A stretch of 64,000 bases of DNA from Isoetes taiwanensis (taxonomy: Eukaryota; Streptophyta; Lycopodiopsida; Isoetales; Isoetaceae), in NCBI GenBank assembly GCA_021234155.1, contig JAJEKV010000039.1, positions 8,013,077 to 8,077,076 of the forward strand. Direction: 5' to 3'. Made by a program: the position numbers and the translations under genes. Of the stretch, positions 58,657 to 64,000 are shown in pieces. Positions within the stretch are counted from its first letter, which is position 1, and each line of letters opens with the position of its first letter. Under the pieces are notes generated by a model. That model had not been told where the DNA came from. It saw only the letters and a program-made list of their open reading frames with translations, and made no database searches.

Positions 58657-60936
58657 ATGCATGTAGCAGTGGAAGAAGCTTGCTTGGAGAAAGCCAAAAT
58701 CTCCTTATCAGTGGAAGAAACTTGCTTGGAGAAGGCTTCTGTAGCAGAATTGAATGGAGAGCCATGCATGGTAGAACCTATTACTATTCTAGTGCCATCT
58801 GAATTGCTCCCAACTGAACCTACCAAGCTAATGCAGCCAAAAGAGCCCGAGTTTTCCTTTAAAGCATGTGAAGAAGATTGTGACATTGATGACATTGATG
58901 ACATTGAAGATCAGATTGAAGATGCTGATTATAATCCAATTGGAGAACAAATTAGTGATGGAGAACAAGCTGTTGTTGCTCGTAAACGAGGCAGACCGAA
59001 AAAGAGAAAAGCACAGCCATTGAAAGAAGGCACTTCTAGAGGTCGTGATAGGCCAAAGAAGCTCTCATTTGAAGAACCACAACTTGCCACAAGAAGAACT
59101 TCAACTTCAAGCAGTAATGCAGAAGAGGATGCAAGCAATGTGGCATCTACTTCATGTGCAAAAGAGGATTCTCCAGAGGGGGAATGCATTTCAAGTGATG
59201 AGGAGGATCAATTGCATGCCATTGACGATGTTCAGCTACAAAGAGAAGGTCCTAGCCTTCGTGAAGATGTTGATGAAGATGACCTCCCTGGTGCCGAGCC
59301 TACTGCTGTAACATGGACCTTAGGTGAGGAATGTTTACCTCCAAATTTGCTGCACAAATTCCCTGATTACATTCTTGAAAGAGATCCAGCTATAAGAACA
59401 AAGAGGTTGTCTCCATTCCAGCTTTTTACTTCCTACTTGTCTTTCCCTATGATGAATCAGATCTGCCAGGAGAGTAATAGGTATGCAGATGAGGTTAGAG
59501 AGAAGTCAAGAAGAAAATTCAAGCACATTCGAAGCTGGTCTGCTGTTGATATAAGTATAATGTTTAGATTTCTTGGATTGATAGTTGCCATGGCACTCAA
59601 TCCATACAATTGCATAGAATCTTATTGGAGATCAGGTGAGAGAGGTGCCGTGAATTGGCCTAACTTTGGTAAGTTTATGTCCCTCAAGAGATATCAACAG
59701 ATAAAAAGGTCCTTCCACTTGAGGGACAATAATTTGAGGCCACTTGATAAGAACACGAGAGAGTACAAGGTCTACCAGGTACAAAATATTGAGAGGGAAT
59801 GGAACAAGAAGAATTTAGAATTATACACACCCGGCAAGGAGGTGACTGTTGATGAAAGAATTATTCCCTCAAGGAATGCCATGAATCCTTTGCGTATATA
59901 CAATTCCAAAAAGCTTCATAAATTTGGGATTCAGCTTTGGACCCTTTGTGATTCGGCCTCGGGGTATTGCATACAGTTTGAGGTGTATGATAAGTTGAAA
60001 TGAGATGAAGGTTTGGGTTTTCATGTTGTTTCTGCCCTAGTCAAAAAGCTTTCTCCCGGGCATCATGTCTTCTTTGACTGCTATTTCACAAGTGTGAAAT
60101 TGCTTCAATGGCGTTCAAGAAAGAAGCAAGGTGGTACAGGAACCATAAATCCCAATAAGACGAAGATGTTTCCATTAAAATTGCTGAAATTTGATGGTAA
60201 GAAGGAGGATGTGCCAAAAGGCAGCCACAAGTTTGCATACAGCCATAATGCTGGCCTTGTTGTGAGTGCTTGGCAGGATAACGAGTCTATCCTCTTTGCT
60301 TCCATTGTCCATGGCATTGAGATGTCATCAGTCATGCGTTTAGTAGAGAGGAGCAACCATAAAGAAGTGGCTGCCCCAGAGATTGCTGTTGCATATAATT
60401 TACATAAAGCTGGTTGTGATGTACACAACCAAATGTGTTTGGCATCTAACTATAGTTTGGAGAAGGAGATGGTGTCATGGAAATGGTGGCATGCTCTCTT
60501 TTGGGGCATGCTTGATTCAGTTCTAACCAATGCTTATATTATCTTCAAGCATTGGAATCCAGCTGTAACTCATTATGATTTTCTGACCTTGTTGCAGCAG
60601 CAATTGATTTGTAATGATTTGGATGGCGCTAATATAACAAGAGAAAACTTGTTGCATATTGGTTCAAGGCATCCTACTTACTATAAATCTGAGGAGCAGC
60701 ATAGAACTTGTGTGGTATGTGCTGCCCATAGGATCATTGAAAAGGAGCAAGGTGTAGTGCATCAAACTGCTCGAGCAAGGACCAAGTTTTATTGTCCTGT
60801 GTGTGAAGTTTATGTCTGCCCTGGAGGATGTGATGCATTGTATCATTCTGATATGTGGACGGGATTACAAGAGGATGCCAAGAAAGCTGATAGTGCAATG
60901 AAGAAGGCAGAGAGAGCAAGTAGAAATAAAGAGTAA
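58657..60936 (+). pseudogene. piggyBac-type transposase, one in-frame TGA
   Basis: Two frames in the same phase (58657-60003 and 60013-60936) are separated by a single TGA at 60001-60003. The N-terminus is acidic with AT-hook-like motifs (KRGRPKKRK, GRDRPKK). The core begins LSPFQLFTSYLSFPMMNQIC and has the piggyBac catalytic pattern: Asp in TVDERIIP (59851), Asp in VFFDCYFTSV (60076) and Asp in CDVHNQM (60418), followed by WKWWHALFWGMLDSVLTNAY. The C-terminus has the cross-braced Cys/His zinc domain typical of the family (CVVCAAHR, FYCPVCEVYVCPGGC). The total of about 750 codons is longer than the 594-residue insect enzyme owing to the N-terminus. No other lesion is seen, so decay is recent or the TGA is read through. 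No TTAA-bounded termini were found beside it, so it may be a domesticated gene. Confidence 0.85.
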
Positions 60937-61559
60937 GTTTATCTTTCAAATATCCAGGTTCTAATTTTCACTTTTGTTTGAATCAGATTTGTTTGTTTCA
61001 GCTATGACATACGAATCCAGGTACATGTCTCCAGATCTTAAGATGGAGGTATCATCTGGAGGGGTTGCATGCATGATCCAACCATACAACTTAGGTAATT
61101 AGAATGCTGCCCCTATTGTATCAAACTTAGGCTTTCCAAAATGATTGCAGGTTCTAGCAATTTTGAAATACTTGTAGGAGCTGCCAACATGCCAAAGGCT
61201 TCTATCTGCACCATAATTTTTGTAATTCCATGAAACTGACATGTGTAGGCTGTTTATAAATTTTGTTTCTGAACTGACCCATAATGGTCCACGTGACAAC
61301 ATTTCTTCTTATTTTAGTTGCAGAACTTAGGCATCAAGTTTTTTGTTTACAACACATCCACTCAATCGAGCACTTAAAAGCCTTCCTTTGAATGATAATT
61401 TGGTTAATAGTTTGTTGCTGTTATTATTTATTCAATACTTATTTATTTCAAAGTATATGTTATATAATGATATGACATCCCAATTGTCAATGTACAATTT
61501 ATACTTTGCCTCCAAACAATTTTTAATTGATAAGGGATATTGAAAGTGAAGTATGCCTA
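60937..61559. other. No feature seen
   Basis: Sequence downstream of the transposase gene. There is no TTAA-flanked terminal repeat that I can match to the upstream side, and no coding signal. Confidence 0.4.
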
Positions 61560-62720
61560 AAATTTGACCATGGTTTCAATTTAAATGGATGACCTCTAAT
61601 TTTTCAAGTGAAGCTGGATCCTATGAACTAATACTGGTCTGCAAGAATGTCTGCATACATAAGACTTCAATGAATAGTATAGAGGTCATGCTATGTCCTT
61701 TTATTCTATTTCTTGTTCCATATGTTTTATATCTTTATGGAGATTCATATTATGATTTTTTGGGATGGAAATACAACAAGGCATCCATACTAATTGGCCT
61801 TCCATATTGGCACACTAAATTGAGCCCCAAAATAGCTTTCAAATAAGGCAACCAAAATCCCAATGTTAGTCATGGACTAATTTATTTCCAATAGCTTACA
61901 TTTCATGTGAACCATGCCCAAAATTGGGACTCCATTGGGGTGAACATGAGTGTATTATGATTTATGAAGTCAAACATGGTCTTCTGGACCAGTACTGGTC
62001 TACATAGAGGACTGGAGGCAGAAATCTTTCATGGATTTTCTAGAGAGCATAATATGCTCTTCTTGGTTTTGTTTTTTGCAATTAGTTCCTTAGCCTTTCA
62101 AAGCTTCATATTATGATTTTTGGGATGGTCAATTGGACAAGACATATGGTTGAATGGCTAGTCATTGGCCTTCAAAGCAGAAAAACAGATTGTGACCAAA
62201 AATAGCTTTCAAATTGAGAAGATAAAAACCCATTGTTAGCCTTGCACTAATTTATCTCCAATACGGTAGTAGTCATGTGAGCTATGTTCAAAATTGGGCA
62301 GTCATTTGGATGAATATGGATGTATTATGCTTTTTGAAGTGGAACTGTTCTTCTGGACCAAATTTGGTCTGCATGGGACTGTAGACCATAATTTATTGAG
62401 AACATATGCTATGGAATTTTCACGTGCTTCTTTTTGCATTATCTTTATATCCTTCAATACGTCAGTTCCATGATTTGTTTGGTGACAGATTCTTTTCAAA
62501 TGGAAAGATATAGCCCTTTTTACAAGTACCCTCATTTTGAGCTCAAAAGTAAATGGCCAAACATCAGACTCAATTCCAACAAATATTTTTTTGGGATGAA
62601 GGATCAAGTGAACTACTTATATGCCAAATTTTAACTCAAAATTCATCTCCCTTCAAAAGTTGTTGTTTTTACATCACAATTGCTGTCTGGGAACTAGTAC
62701 TGGTTCCCAGAAGACAAGAG
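61560..62720. repeat. Diverged tandem array, about 350-bp unit
   Basis: Corresponding phrases recur: ACTGGTCTGCA at about 61631, TGGTCTACAT at 61995, TTGGTCTGCATG at 62364, TACTGGTTCCCAGA at 62699; AAAATAGCTTTCAAAT at 61830 and 62199; TTATGATTTTTTGGGATGG at 61750 and 62113. Spacing is about 335-368 bp. The units are strongly diverged, so it is an old satellite-like or element-internal array. Confidence 0.65.
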
Positions 62721-63277
62721 ACAGTTTTGACCCTGTCATGTTTGAATGGCTCTATCTTCCTTCATAGACTTCGGATTGAGTTGTGGTTTTTTGTATCCTT
62801 TTCTATATCTCGTGTAGAAAAATAACATTGTAACCAAAAAAATAAAAAAAATCGTCTTCATAAGACAGTTTTACTTTGTGTGAATAGGAAGCTTTTGATA
62901 CTTGACCCCCTTGGGTTTGCCAAGGCATAACTGACAAGAATGGGGTCTGATACATTTTTGTGCATTTTTTTGTGGGCTATAACTACCATACATGAAGTCC
63001 TAGAAAGGGTTTGGTTAGTTATTGTGCCATTGATTTTATATGAATATTTTTGTAAACCTTCAAAATGCCCTTTAATGGTCCATCATGGGACAGGTCTAGT
63101 GTTTATATGTTTATGCCCCTTTCAATGCTTCGATGTGTTATATTAATACTTCTATATATATGATTACTAGCAAGCTGAATTAGCTTTATCTATTTGCCCT
63201 CCCTCCGTGCATATCCTGGCTGGCTGCTATTGCCGTCCCTTTCAAGTACCCTCTATGTATCGTTCTTTCCATTTCAG
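62721..63277. other. No feature seen
   Basis: AT-rich sequence between the tandem array and the transposase-like fragment. I see nothing in it. Confidence 0.4.
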
Positions 63278-63981
63278 TTATTCTGACTTTGAGATTCCTA
63301 GCCCAAGGTACCAGGCTCTCTCACAAACTAGCCTGCTATGCAATACAAGACGATCCACTCGACGGCCTTTCATGTTGTTCCCAAGCATGTCATACACAAA
63401 TGTTACCCTGTCGCTAGACTTCATCGCATAGAATTCCTTGCGCATATTGATGACCTGATTATGTGAGAACTTTGCACAACACTTGTGTTTGTAACACAAC
63501 GTCGTTCGATATTTCAAAATAGCCTCCTTAGTGCTAAGGCGTTCAATCTTAGGCTGTCTCAGGAACCGCCTGCGCTGAGGGAGTGGAAAGTGTACTTGCA
63601 CCTCTCGAAGTTTAGATGCTTCTCAATAACAGAGCTACCTTGGCTTGACAAAGTATCTGGTTGCTCGGTTGGCCTTGCAGTCAAGATGTCAGACACTTTT
63701 ACACCATCCACTATAACATATTCATTACTCCACCTTACAAGCATACCCGCTTTTGGTACCTATAAACAAGCCTGACAGCGAAAATTCACTTCCGCAGGAA
63801 TGGGGTAACCCTCAACAGTAGACACTCCAATGCATTTCAACTCTAGGAACGCATCATCTGGGCCTGTAAAGGATATAAAATCCTTTCCTGCAGGAATGGA
63901 GTCGCAAGAGTGCCATATTTCACAGTCCTTCTCCAGTAAAGTGTATCTGGTGTGGGGGATGGGTTCCATAGTAGATTCCAC
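63278..63981 (-). pseudogene. Transposase-like protein, N-terminal part (runs off the window edge)
   Basis: On the minus strand three frames follow each other. 63981-63760 contains DFISFTGPDDAFLELKCIGV and FRCQACL, ending in a TAG. 63744-63559 is in the same phase (AGMLVRWSNEYVIVDGVKVS). 63601-63278 is in another phase, with CYKHKCCAKFSHNQVINMRK, FYAMKSSDRVTFVYDML and VCERAWYLGLGISKS. The last part matches the N-terminal pattern (CC..C...fs...i...R..y...., then vCr.aw...yGis.s) that I associate with the same uncharacterised transposase-like proteins as the genes at 30.9-33.7 and 41-42.3 kb. The catalytic region is not seen below 63278. The gene probably starts beyond the right edge. Confidence 0.45.
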
Positions 63982-64000
63982 TCTCTGTCTTTTGGCCGTG

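Noticed and set aside
1-64000. CRISPR arrays, bacterial operons, riboswitches
   Set aside because: The tandem repeats here lack regular spacers, and gene structure (introns, LINEs, LTR element) is eukaryotic.

Overview
The window looks like nuclear DNA of a land plant. It is AT-rich and intron-bearing. It carries a full plant-type LRR receptor kinase, a PPR-type fragment, a Ty1/copia element primed by a plant initiator-tRNA-Met site, a Ty3/gypsy gag, LINEs with microsatellite tails, and several DNA transposons. A near-intact piggyBac transposase and a bacterial-type DNA amino-methyltransferase with spliceosomal introns make a non-seed plant (fern, lycophyte or bryophyte) my best guess; that is inference only.

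Layout. 1-11 kb: mostly unassigned sequence with a purine-rich repeat present twice (about 0.85-1.3 and 5.8-6.2 kb), a LINE endonuclease remnant (7.05-7.5 kb), a cluster of nested palindromes (7.96-8.04 kb) and a foldback element (10.49-11.04 kb). 11.9-15.6 kb: a decayed minus-strand LINE ending in a (TATCC)n tail, with two short inverted-repeat elements and a plus-strand LINE 3' end inserted in it. 15.6-28 kb: gene-poor, with a PPR fragment at 19.4 kb, several local duplications and more LINE 3' ends. 28-40.4 kb: a Ty1/copia element split by an 8.8-kb element flanked by TTAA. 40.4-46.3 kb: a degenerate transposase-like gene with a 0.65-kb repeat on each side, a GT-rich tract, an F-box-like scrap and a gypsy gag. 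47.2-47.5 kb: a small hAT-type element with an 8-bp target duplication and a tRNA-like core. 49.8-52.9 kb: the LRR receptor kinase, the only clearly intact host gene. 54-55.1 kb: GC-rich inverted repeats around a gamma-glutamylamine cyclotransferase copy. 58-60.9 kb: the piggyBac transposase gene with one in-frame TGA. 61.5-62.7 kb: a diverged tandem array. 63.3-64 kb: another transposase-like fragment running off the window.

The most unusual object is the 8,835-bp insertion at 30587-39421. It has TTAA on both sides, short terminal inverted repeats (ACGGGAG, then CAAAGATTCCC), and two divergent genes. The minus-strand gene is a transposase-like protein of the uncharacterised group with a VGHTHDxID motif. 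The plus-strand gene has introns and contains the motifs of a prokaryotic-type N4/N6 DNA methyltransferase (DLPYG, then DAFSGSGTT), preceded by a region resembling ParB-type proteins. Both genes carry frameshifts, so this copy is probably dead, but the structure suggests a DNA transposon family that carries its own DNA methylase.
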